NCBI GenBank assembly: GCA_965198185.1
Contig: CBDAOU010000002.1
Coordinates: 682,001-746,000 of the forward strand
DNA: 64,000 bases
Direction of reading: 5' to 3'
Source of the DNA: JAJECS01 sp965198185
GTDB lineage: Bacteria > Chloroflexota > UBA11872
Notes under the pieces: model-generated
Database searches by the model: none
Seen by the model: the letters and a program-made list of their open reading frames with translations, nothing else
What the model was told of the DNA's origin: nothing
Shown: positions 50,541 to 58,475 of the stretch, piece by piece
How the letters are laid out: each line of letters begins with the position of its first letter
How positions within the stretch are numbered: the first letter of the stretch is position 1
Made by a program: the position numbers and the translations under genes

Positions 50541-52439
50541 ATGGCGGTAGCGCGTGCGGCGGCGCTGGGAAGCATGCTCCGGCAATTCCCGGGATTGGAC
50601 ACGGTCGTCGTCACGGCCGCGTTGGTGCTCGGCTTCCAGGCGATCCGAGTCTTCACCACCCACACGGTTTGGATCATCGGGGAGACTTCGAGCCGCGAAG
50701 TGCTCGCTCTCGTGGTGCTTGGCGGCTTCGCCGCCGCCATCCTGGCGTGGCCGTTTGCCCGTGCCGTCGGCGTGCAAGCGGCGAGTCGGTGGTCGCTGCG
50801 ATTGCTGGCGGCCGGGGCGGCCGTGGGACAGATATCCGCCGTTCCCGGAATCGACTTCGTGGCCGGCCTCGCCGGCACGATTGCGCTGGGCTGGTTCCTC
50901 GCGTTGCTGCCCTCGCTGGGGCCTGCGGCGCGCATCGCGCTGGCCCTCGCGCTCGCACTCGATCTGACCATCCGCGTGAGCTTCATCACGGTGGATGCGC
51001 CGTTCGCGCACCATCCGGCGGCTTCCGCGGTCGTTGCCGTTGCGGTAGCCATCGTTGCCGTGGGCGCACCGCGCATTGCTCGCCACGCGACACGACTGCC
51101 GGCCTGGCGCGACGGCTGGTCGCTCATCGGGATCGGTCCTGGGCTGGTGGTGTTCATGCTGCTGAGCGGCAACCTGGGCCAGGTCATCGTTGGCGCGGAT
51201 ATTGATTTCCGGGCCGCGGGGCTCGCGCTGGCTGTCGGCGCCGCGGTCGGCGTCGTTTGGACCTGGGCGCTGATTCAAGCCGGGCCGCTTCTCGACCGGG
51301 TCTTGCTCGGCGTCGCTGCTGTCGTTCTTATTGCGGGTTTTGTGCTCCTCGACACCGGGACGGCGGCGGCCGGTCTGGGGGCTGCGGCTGTGGCAGCTGC
51401 GCTGCCGGTCGTGCTTGCTCCAATGCTTCCGCGGCTGAACGCCTCTGACCGTGTCGCGCCCAGCGTTGTGTCGATGACGATTGGCCTGCTGCTGCTGGTG
51501 ATACTGCTGTTTGTCTTCTATTCGTTCTACGGACCTGGGTGGGTGCTTTGGGCCGCGGTCATTGCCACCGCCGTCCTGGGCATCGGCGGATTCTTGAGGC
51601 GGGCAGGGGCGGCGGAGCCTGGGAGGCCGGCGGGCCTGCGCGGCTGGCCAGCACCAGTTGTCGTGGCTGGGTTGGTGCTCCTTCCGGCCGCCGCCGTCGC
51701 CGGAGCCGCCGCGCCGCCGGGCGTCGGATCCCCGGACACCGACGGCCTCCGGGTCATCACCTACAACATCCGCCAGGGATTCGGCGTGGAAGGCCGCTTC
51801 GATCTCGAGGCCGTTGCGCGGACGCTCGAGGACAACCCTGCCGACGTGATCGCGTTGCAGGAGGTCGGTCGCGGCTGGGTGATTTCAGGAGCGGCGGATA
51901 CGCTCACCTGGCTCTCCCAGCGGCTCGACATGCCGTCTGTCTATGGACCGGCGGCAGGTGACCTGTGGGGCAATGCCGTGCTCACCCGATTGCCCATGCG
52001 CAGCACCGTCCATCACTTCGACAATCCGGGGCGGATTCCGCGCGGCGCGGTCGAGGTTGAGATCGACGCGCCGGAAGTGACCTACACCATTCTCAATGCC
52101 CATCTGGACCACGCGATTGACGGCGGCCCGACGCGCGAGGCTCAGACGCGTGCGCTGCTCGACGTGTGGGGCGGCCGGTCGCACACGTTGCTGGCAGGCG
52201 ATATGAACGCGGAGGCGGACGAACCGTCGATGCAACTCGTGTTCGACGCTGGATTTCTCGACCCGGACGCTGACGGGCCGCAAACGTTTCCCGAGGACGG
52301 CAGACGCATCGACTACGTGCTCCACACCTCCGATCTCGCGGTGGTCGAAGTCCGGCGGCCGGTCACGGCTGCGTCCGACCACGAGCCGGTGTGGGTGAAG
52401 CTGACGCCGCACCTTCTGGCGGCCACCATTCCCCGCTAA
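50541..52439 (+). CDS. Multi-pass membrane protein with C-terminal endonuclease/exonuclease/phosphatase domain
   Basis: The first 400 residues hold about ten membrane helices. The last 230 form an EEP-fold hydrolase, the DNase I / exonuclease III / inositol phosphatase superfamily. All family signatures are present: LRVITYNIRQGF, VIALQEV, LNAHLDH, LLAGDMNAE, RIDYVLHT and SDHEPVWVKL. The EEP domain is predicted extracytoplasmic or cytosolic according to an uncertain helix count. Relatives of this fused kind are seen as lipid or phosphodiester hydrolases, not DNA nucleases, but that is inference. ATG 50541 with GAGGGG upstream is preferred; a GTG at 50511 would add ten residues. Confidence 0.88.
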   Translation: MAVARAAALGSMLRQFPGLDTVVVTAALVLGFQAIRVFTTHTVWIIGETSSREVLALVVLGGFAAAILAWPFARAVGVQAASRWSLRLLAAGAAVGQISAVPGIDFVAGLAGTIALGWFLALLPSLGPAARIALALALALDLTIRVSFITVDAPFAHHPAASAVVAVAVAIVAVGAPRIARHATRLPAWRDGWSLIGIGPGLVVFMLLSGNLGQVIVGADIDFRAAGLALAVGAAVGVVWTWALIQAGPLLDRVLLGVAAVVLIAGFVLLDTGTAAAGLGAAAVAAALPVVLAPMLPRLNASDRVAPSVVSMTIGLLLLVILLFVFYSFYGPGWVLWAAVIATAVLGIGGFLRRAGAAEPGRPAGLRGWPAPVVVAGLVLLPAAAVAGAAAPPGVGSPDTDGLRVITYNIRQGFGVEGRFDLEAVARTLEDNPADVIALQEVGRGWVISGAADTLTWLSQRLDMPSVYGPAAGDLWGNAVLTRLPMRSTVHHFDNPGRIPRGAVEVEIDAPEVTYTILNAHLDHAIDGGPTREAQTRALLDVWGGRSHTLLAGDMNAEADEPSMQLVFDAGFLDPDADGPQTFPEDGRRIDYVLHTSDLAVVEVRRPVTAASDHEPVWVKLTPHLLAATIPR

Positions 52440-52561
52440 CGGGATCGGGCCTCTGACCAGAGCGCGGTCCGTGGTTCGCATCCGCGACATTCCATCGCAC
52501 GGTTCACCTATAGCGACCTCCGCCGCGGATTGCCGACCGAGCCGCCCAGCTAAGCTCTGGC

Positions 52562-53299
52562 ATGCGCTTCGGGGACCTCACCTACCGAGAAATAGGCGAG
52601 CGGGCGAGGGGCGGCTGCCTGGCAATTCTGCCTACGGGTTGTACCGAGCAGCAGGGCCCCCACCTCCCCGTCGACTTCGACACCTGGTTTGCCGAGCGGC
52701 TGTGCCAGGCGGCGTCCGAACGGGCCTCGTGTGGCTACGGGGTCGAGTCGCTCGTGCTGCCGGCCATGCCGTTCGGGCCGACGCCCGAGCATCGAAACTA
52801 CGGAGCGGGCTACATCGATATCCCGCGCCGACTCCACGGCCATCTCGTGTTCGCAGCCCTTGAATCCCTCGCCGAGCAAGGCTTTGCACGCATCGTCGTC
52901 TGGCATGGCTGCGGCGGCCACGATCTAGGGAGCACAGTACGCGAGTTCAACTGGAAGCGTAGGAGCAGGTCCGCGGCGTTCTTGCCGCAACATCCCTTCC
53001 ACGACATTTGGCAACGCCTTGGCGACCCGGATGTGCCCGGCGGACATGCCGACAGCTTCACGACCTCGATCGTGCTTCATCTGCGTCCAGATGCCGTCCG
53101 GAAGCACGAGATCGTAAATCCCGCACATCCGCCCGTTGACTGGCAGGATCCCGACCTGGACTTCGCGCGCTATTCGTCCACGGGGGTGATCGGCGACCCG
53201 ACGCACGCCAGCGCCGAGCTGGGTGCAAGGCTCTGGGAGGCTGCCGTTGCCAGAGTTGCGAGAACCCTGCGCACGATCGCAACGACCGCCGACGCTTGA
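52562..53299 (+). CDS. Creatininase-family protein with altered metal-ligand positions
   Basis: This 245-residue protein is of the creatininase / MftE / ArfB-like fold, which hydrolyses cyclic amides or peptides. The family opening is LPTGCTEQQGPHLPVDFDT, with Glu29. Where the family has Glu-Gln-His, this protein has Glu-Gln-Gln, losing one His ligand. The middle HGCGGHD replaces NGHGGN, and GGHADSFTTS replaces the usual HAGExETS, losing a Glu. Several metal ligands are therefore substituted, so it may use a different metal site or be inactive as an amidohydrolase. It is isolated on the plus strand and convergent with the VapB-like gene, 28 bases between the stops. Confidence 0.78.
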   Translation: MRFGDLTYREIGERARGGCLAILPTGCTEQQGPHLPVDFDTWFAERLCQAASERASCGYGVESLVLPAMPFGPTPEHRNYGAGYIDIPRRLHGHLVFAALESLAEQGFARIVVWHGCGGHDLGSTVREFNWKRRSRSAAFLPQHPFHDIWQRLGDPDVPGGHADSFTTSIVLHLRPDAVRKHEIVNPAHPPVDWQDPDLDFARYSSTGVIGDPTHASAELGARLWEAAVARVARTLRTIATTADA

Positions 53300-53327
53300 G
53301 CCATTGCGCGCGTCGTATCGACCAGAA

Positions 53328-53537
53328 TCAACCTCGCTCGGACCTGCGACGTGGGATCGACTTCAACTGAGGCGCGCGCGCGCCCAGACCTGCCAGCTGT
53401 CGGGCGCTTTCTCGTTCAATCAGCGCCCGCAGGCTCTCTCTCACCAAAGCTGTTCTTCCGTCGATGCCGCTGAGCCGGTGGGCTTCGTTCAACAGCCGTT
53501 CGTCGAGGTCTAGGGTCGTTCGCACATCGTTTCTCAT
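53328..53537 (-). CDS. VapB-like ribbon-helix-helix antitoxin, orphan
   Basis: This 69-residue protein begins with the RHH pattern MRNDVRTTLDLDERLLNEAHRLSG, cited here by its key part RTTLDLDERL. That is the DNA-contacting strand of VapB antitoxins. A helix and a basic C-terminus follow (LKSIPRRRS). The reading frame continues upstream, but the ATG at 53537 is the natural start. No VapC (PIN domain) or other toxin frame is next to it: downstream on this strand is the reverse side of the creatininase gene. It may be a relic or regulator left after toxin loss. Confidence 0.75.
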   Translation of the reverse strand: MRNDVRTTLDLDERLLNEAHRLSGIDGRTALVRESLRALIERESARQLAGLGARAPQLKSIPRRRSERG

Positions 53538-53698
53538 TTTCGAAGCCTTGAGCGCCACGTTATGCATCAATTGACGACCGCATCGACAAGTGCCCGCTCA
53601 CGCGACTTGCGGCTCAATCCAGGTGAGTTTGGCATACGCGTCTGTGCGTTTGATGCGCCTGGGGCAACAAAGAAAGATCAGAATCCGGTCGCGGACAT

Positions 53699-53726
53699 GG
53701 AACGATTCCGCCAAAACGCGCGTAGT
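53699..53726 (+). promoter_or_regulatory. Candidate ECF-sigma promoter of the sigma factor gene
   Basis: GGAAC at 53699-53703 and CGTAGT at 53721-53726 are separated by 17 bases, close to the common ECF pattern of a GGAAC -35 and a CGT-type -10. Transcription would start near 53734, about 35 bases before the sigma factor's ATG. The match suggests the ECF factor activates its own operon. It comes from inspection only. Confidence 0.55.
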
Positions 53727-53769
53727 GTCTAGTGGAATACCTCCGGAGCACGGGCCATGAGGGCGGCAT

Positions 53770-54327
53770 ATGACCGATGAGCAAGCTGTCCTGCGTTGTC
53801 AGGACGGCGAGCGCGAAGCCTTCCGCCACCTGGTGGAGCGCTATCAAGATGTTCTCTACGGCACGGCGGTCCTGATGACCGGAGACCGGGCGCAGGCTGA
53901 GGAGCACGTGCAAGAGGCCTTTCTTGCCGCCTGGCGCGGCATTCAGGGCTTTCACAGCGAACGCCCAGTCAAACCCTGGCTCGTGCGCATCCTCGTGAAC
54001 TCCGTCGTGTCCCAGCGCAGAAAGCGAGCGGTGTCCACGGTCCCCCTTGAGTACGAGAGTGAATCCGATGACCAGACGCAGCCGGCCGAGGAATTAGAGG
54101 CGCAGCTCGATCGCGCCGCGATCCGGCAAGCGCTGGGCGGCCTCAATCCGGATCACCGGCAGGTCGTGGTCTTGCGCTTCTTCGCCGGTCTCACGGTTCC
54201 CCAGCTGGCCGAAGCCATCGGCGTGCGCGAGGGCACCGTCAAATCGAGGCTGCACCGCGCGCTTGGCCAACTCCGCGATCAGCTGACAACGGGCGATGCC
54301 AGAGAGGCTTACGGCCATGGCCAGTAA
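53770..54327 (+). CDS. ECF-type RNA polymerase sigma-70 factor
   Basis: This is a group IV sigma factor of 185 residues. Region 2 has the AFRHLVERYQDVLYGTAVLMTGD segment (key residues LVERYQDVLY) and AEEHVQEAFLAAWRGI, and region 4 has LNPDHRQVVVLRFFAGLTVPQLAEAIGVREGTVKSRLHRA (key residues VVVLRFF and GTVKSRLHRA). The linker is Glu/Asp-rich. The ATG at 53770 follows GAGGGCGG. Its end overlaps the next gene by 11 bases. That gene's short cytosolic N-terminus and membrane helix fit the role of a bound, membrane-anchored anti-sigma factor. Confidence 0.95.
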   Translation: MTDEQAVLRCQDGEREAFRHLVERYQDVLYGTAVLMTGDRAQAEEHVQEAFLAAWRGIQGFHSERPVKPWLVRILVNSVVSQRRKRAVSTVPLEYESESDDQTQPAEELEAQLDRAAIRQALGGLNPDHRQVVVLRFFAGLTVPQLAEAIGVREGTVKSRLHRALGQLRDQLTTGDAREAYGHGQ

Positions 54328-56392
54328 CTATTCGTCAGACCAGGACATGGAGCGCACGCTGCGCGGGCACTTCGCGGCGGAAGCCGACGACCTGCGCGCC
54401 CCCACGAACCTTTGGGAGTCGCTGGAAGGCCGTCTCGAGCCTCACCCGGCGCCAAATCCGGTCACGCGGATTCGCCGCAAGATCCTCGCGGCCGCCAGGC
54501 AGAACTGGCTGCCCGCCATGGTCACCGGCGGGGCCGTCGCGGTTGCCGCCTCGGCGGTCTTGGTGGCCGGAAACCTTGGGCAAGAGTCTTCCGTCGTCGA
54601 AAAGACCGTGGTGGTCACCGAAGTCAGAGAGGTAATCAGAGAGGTCCCTGTCGAGACGATCGTGACCAGGGAAGTCATCAAGGAAGTACCAGTCGAGACG
54701 GTCGTGACCCGGGAAGTCATCAAGGAGGTCGCGGTCGAAGCCATTGTGGTGGAAAAGATCATTACCCAGGAGGTCATCAGGGAGGTAGTCAAGGAGGTCG
54801 TGGTCGAGAAGGTCGTGGAGAAGGAGGTCGCGTTTGAGAAGATCGTCACGCGACCACCCGCAGCTGCGGCGACTCCGGCACCGACTTCCGCCGCAACGGC
54901 AGCGCCCCCTGCGGCTGCTGAGGCCGCCCCCGCTCCCACCGCGCGGCCGGCGGACACCACCTTCCAGGACTACGGCCGGCAGCCGGTGGTCGCCACGGTT
55001 GACGATGCCGTCTCGACCTTCAGCCTGGACACCGACCGCACGTCGTACCAGCTGGCGCTCACCTGGGCCCAGCAGGGCTACGACATCGAGCCGGACTCGG
55101 TGCGGGCCGAAGAGTGGATCAACGCCTTCAACTACCAGTACGCGCCACCGGCGGACGACTGGGGCTTCGCGATCACCAGCGACCTCGTCGCGCATCCGCT
55201 GGAGGAGCGCAAGCACCTGGTCCGGATTGGGTTCCAGGCGGCGGAAGTGCCGGACGACCGTCCGCTCAACGTGACCCTGGTGCTCGACGCCTCGGGCTCG
55301 ATGGGCGACGGCAACCGCGTCGACATTGCGCGAGCGGCCGCGGAGACCATTCGCCGCAGCCTGCGCCCGCAGGATCGGGTGGCGGTGGTGCACTTCACCA
55401 CCGATGTGATCCACCACCTGACGGTGGAGCACTCGGCACCCGACGCCTACTCGGTCGAGTCCTCGATTGCGCAGCTGTCGCCGCATGGCAGCACCAACGT
55501 GCAGGCGGGACTCAATCTGGGGGTGCAGCTGGCGAACCGGGCGCGGCTGGAACGGCCCGAGGCGAACAACTACGTCATCTTGATGTCGGACGGGGTGGCC
55601 AATGTGGATGCCACCAACCCGTTCGCGATCCTCGAGTCGGCCTACGACCGGGACGCCGGCAACCCGTTGCGGCTCATCACCGTTGGGGTTGGCATCAACA
55701 ACTACAACGACGTGTTGCTGGAGCAGCTGGCGCAGCACGGCAACGGGTGGTACCGCTACCTCGACGATCCCGACCAGGCGCGGACGACCTTCAGCCGGGC
55801 GAACTGGCTGGCGCTGTCGACGCCCTTCGCGGACCAGACTCGGGCCCAGGTGACCTGGGACCCGGACGTGGTCAAGTCGTGGCGGATCATCGGCTACGAG
55901 AACCGGGTGACGTCGGATGCAAGCTTCGCGGAGGACCGCAAGGAGTTCGCGGAGCTGCCCTCGGGCACGGCGACGACAGTGTTCTACGAGGTGGAGCTGC
56001 AGGACGGCGTGCGCCGTGGCGATGACCTCACGCTGGGCCGGGTGGAGTTGCGCTGGGTGGTGCCGGAGACGGGCCAATCGCGCAGCCAGCAGGTGGAGGT
56101 GACGGGACGCCCCGACGGCAGCTTCGGCAGCGCGGCGGTGGATCCGCTCCTGCGGCTGGGCGGCATCGTGGCGCTGGCGGCGGACCGCTACAGCAGTCTG
56201 CCGCGAGGCGCGGACGACGGCGCGGCTGGAGTGTCCACCGACCTGGCCATCTTGCAGGAGGAGCTGGGGACGCTGGCCGGTCCGCTGGGCGGGCTGGACG
56301 CCTACCGCGACTTCCGCTTCCTGCTGGAGCGCATGGCGGAGCGGGCCTACCAACAGGCCCCGCCGGAAGCCCCCTCCGGCTACAGCCGCTAG
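54317..56392 (+). CDS. Membrane-anchored von Willebrand factor A protein with Val/Glu stalk; probable anti-sigma-type partner
   Basis: This 691-residue protein has a cytosolic N-terminus (1-65) of anti-sigma-like character, one membrane helix (about 66-88), a Val/Glu/Arg/Lys repeat stalk (about 92-178, with REVIKEVPVETVVT repeated), an Ala/Pro linker, and an outer region of YfbK type. The vWA domain has a MIDAS motif DASGS (Asp324, Ser326, Ser328), with the wider vWF_A/DUF3520 context to the end. The start overlaps the sigma gene by 11 bases. I read it as a sensor that holds the ECF factor and detects something outside through the stalked vWA domain. A strong hairpin ends the transcript just after. 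Confidence 0.9.
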   Translation: MASNYSSDQDMERTLRGHFAAEADDLRAPTNLWESLEGRLEPHPAPNPVTRIRRKILAAARQNWLPAMVTGGAVAVAASAVLVAGNLGQESSVVEKTVVVTEVREVIREVPVETIVTREVIKEVPVETVVTREVIKEVAVEAIVVEKIITQEVIREVVKEVVVEKVVEKEVAFEKIVTRPPAAAATPAPTSAATAAPPAAAEAAPAPTARPADTTFQDYGRQPVVATVDDAVSTFSLDTDRTSYQLALTWAQQGYDIEPDSVRAEEWINAFNYQYAPPADDWGFAITSDLVAHPLEERKHLVRIGFQAAEVPDDRPLNVTLVLDASGSMGDGNRVDIARAAAETIRRSLRPQDRVAVVHFTTDVIHHLTVEHSAPDAYSVESSIAQLSPHGSTNVQAGLNLGVQLANRARLERPEANNYVILMSDGVANVDATNPFAILESAYDRDAGNPLRLITVGVGINNYNDVLLEQLAQHGNGWYRYLDDPDQARTTFSRANWLALSTPFADQTRAQVTWDPDVVKSWRIIGYENRVTSDASFAEDRKEFAELPSGTATTVFYEVELQDGVRRGDDLTLGRVELRWVVPETGQSRSQQVEVTGRPDGSFGSAAVDPLLRLGGIVALAADRYSSLPRGADDGAAGVSTDLAILQEELGTLAGPLGGLDAYRDFRFLLERMAERAYQQAPPEAPSGYSR

Positions 56393-56394
56393 CC

Positions 56395-56435
56395 CTACGG
56401 CGCCTGCCGGTCACACCGACCGGCAGGGGCCGTAG
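56395..56435 (+). terminator. Strong two-part hairpin after the sigma/vWA operon
   Basis: CTACGGC (56395-56401) pairs with GCCGTAG (56429-56435), and inside it CTGCCGGT (56404-56411) pairs with ACCGGCAG (56419-56426) around a seven-base loop. Only a two-base mismatch separates the two stems, giving 15 base pairs. It begins two bases after the stop codon. No T-run follows, so it would be a hairpin-dominated terminator or an mRNA 3' end stabiliser. Confidence 0.7.
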
Positions 56436-56588
56436 TCGTCCCGAAGCGCGATTGCTCCGGATCGCGCTGCTCTGGACGCGAAGCGACAGAGGCTCAAATC
56501 GCGAGCTATTCTCAGGCTCCGCTCGTTTGGTGAGGAATACTCGCCGCTGGTCTGGATGCCTCGACCGGCGTCCGGCTGAGCAATTGGG

Positions 56589-58367
56589 ATGGCGACACGT
56601 GCAACATCGCCGCGCCGCGGGGCACTGATGGCTGAATCACAGCCGAACGACAATATCCGCTACGAGCCGGATGAGCGCCCTCCGTGGTTGCTAGCCGGCG
56701 GCGCGGGTTTTCAGGCCGCCATGATCATGCTGGCGCCGGTCGTTCTGACCGTCGTCATCGTGGTTCAAATTGCCGACCAGTCCGCCGACTACCTGTCGTG
56801 GGCCATATTTGCGGCGCTGCTGATCAGTGGCGCAACCACCATTCTCCAAGCGGTCCGCGTTGGGCGGTTCGGCGCCGGGCACGTGCTCTTCATGGGGACG
56901 TCGGGGGCCTTCATTGCCGTCTGCGTCACGGCGCTGGTGAAGGGCGGTCCGTCAACGATGGCGAGCCTCGTCGTGGTCTCCGCGCTGTTTCAGTTCTTGC
57001 TGGCCGCCCGCCTCCCGCTGTTGCGACGCATTTTCACGCCGGTTGTCACCGGCACGGTGATCATGCTGATCGCCGTAACGGTGATGCCGCTCGTCTTCGA
57101 TGCGCTGACGCAAGTCCCCGACGGCACCGCGGCGGCTGCGGCGCCGGTCGCGGCGGTTGTCACTCTGGGCACCGTGGCCGCTCTGGTCTTGCGTGCGTCG
57201 CCCGCATGGCGGCTGTGGTCACCGCTCATCGGCATCATGGTCGGCTGCGTCGTCGCTGCGCCGTTCGGCATCTACGACGCGCAGCCGGTGCTCGATGCGC
57301 CGTGGGTTGGAATTCCATTGGACGGATGGCCGGGATTCGATCTGACCCCGGGGGTTGAATTCTGGGCGCTGCTGCCGGCGTTCATCGTGGTCACCATCGT
57401 CGGGGCGATTGAGACCATTGGCGACAGCGTGGCCATCCAGCAGGTGTCTCGCCGTAAGCCGCGCGCAACCGATTTCCGGCTCGTGCAGGGTGCGCTCAAC
57501 GCCGACGGCATGGGCAATCTGCTGTCCGGGCTCGCGGGCACTCTGCCCAATACCACCTATTCGAGCAGCGTGCCGCTATCCGGCGTCACGGGAATTGCTG
57601 CTCGACGTGTCGGAATTGCGATAGGCGTCATCTTCATCCTTCTCGCGTTCTTCCCCAAGGTTGCGGCCGTGTTGATCGCTATTCCGGGTCCCGTGGTGGC
57701 GGCCTACATCACCGTTCTCATCGGGGTGCTATTCGTGCAAGGGATGAAGATCATCGTCCAGGACGGCGTGGATCACCGCACCGCCGCCATTGCTGGGTTG
57801 TCGTTTTGGATCGGCGTGGGCTTTCAGAACAAGGTGATATTCGCCGATCAATTGGGCGAAGGGGTCATCGGCGTATTCCTCAGCAACGGCATGACGTCGG
57901 GCGCTCTCGCCGCAATCGTCATGATGCTATTCATGGAACTGACGAGCCCGCCGCGCCGGCGGCTGCAGGTGGCTCTGGACATGGCGTCCCTTCAACGAAT
58001 CGACGAGTTTCTGCGCGCGTACGCGTCCAAGCACGGCTGGAACGAGGCATCGGCGGATCGGCTGGCCTCGGCGGGTGAGGAGACACTGGCCATCCTGTTG
58101 CAGGGGAATGAAGCAGCTGTGGACGGTGGCGAGCGACGCCTAGCGATTTCTGCGCGGAAAGAGGGCCAGGCGGTGGAAATGGAGTTCACGACGGCGTTGG
58201 AGGGCGAGAACATGGAAGATCGCTTGGCCTATCTGAGCCAATTGCCCCCGGTGCCGGACGAACGCGAGGTCTCGTTTCGCTTGCTGTGGCACTACGCCTC
58301 GTCGGTGCAGCACCAGAAATATCACGGTGTCGACATCATCACGGTGCATGTCGGGCAGACCGACTAG
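56589..58367 (+). CDS. NCS2 (nucleobase) permease with C-terminal cytosolic domain
   Basis: The first 450 residues form a xanthine/uracil-type NCS2 permease with about 13 membrane helices. Its markers are FMGTSGAF, the substrate-region segment ETIGDSVAIQQVSRRK, and GNLLSGLAGTLPNTTYSSSVPLSG. Residues about 455-592 form an additional cytosolic domain (RIDEFLRAYASKHGW, AGEETLAIL, RLAISARKEGQAVEMEF, HYASSVQHQKYHGVDIITVHV) that resembles anti-sigma/GHKL-type ATPase domains in strand/helix order. Such a tail is not part of an ordinary transporter. The ATG at 56589 is used; 56628 (MAESQPNDN) is also possible. Confidence 0.83.
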   Translation: MATRATSPRRGALMAESQPNDNIRYEPDERPPWLLAGGAGFQAAMIMLAPVVLTVVIVVQIADQSADYLSWAIFAALLISGATTILQAVRVGRFGAGHVLFMGTSGAFIAVCVTALVKGGPSTMASLVVVSALFQFLLAARLPLLRRIFTPVVTGTVIMLIAVTVMPLVFDALTQVPDGTAAAAAPVAAVVTLGTVAALVLRASPAWRLWSPLIGIMVGCVVAAPFGIYDAQPVLDAPWVGIPLDGWPGFDLTPGVEFWALLPAFIVVTIVGAIETIGDSVAIQQVSRRKPRATDFRLVQGALNADGMGNLLSGLAGTLPNTTYSSSVPLSGVTGIAARRVGIAIGVIFILLAFFPKVAAVLIAIPGPVVAAYITVLIGVLFVQGMKIIVQDGVDHRTAAIAGLSFWIGVGFQNKVIFADQLGEGVIGVFLSNGMTSGALAAIVMMLFMELTSPPRRRLQVALDMASLQRIDEFLRAYASKHGWNEASADRLASAGEETLAILLQGNEAAVDGGERRLAISARKEGQAVEMEFTTALEGENMEDRLAYLSQLPPVPDEREVSFRLLWHYASSVQHQKYHGVDIITVHVGQTD

Positions 58368-58475
58368 CCCGATGACTGACACCGTTGTGGCGTCGACTTC
58401 AGAACCTGCCCCCAACGCTTGGTCCGGGATGCGGCGCCGGGAATGCAACGCCCGAATTAGAAACGGAGCGGTGAC

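Noticed and set aside
54335..56353. A 672-codon open frame on the minus strand across the vWA gene
   Set aside because: It is a GC-rich shadow of the real plus-strand gene: its residues are dominated by Arg/His/Val from the complementary codons, with no family motif, and the sense strand has clear domains.
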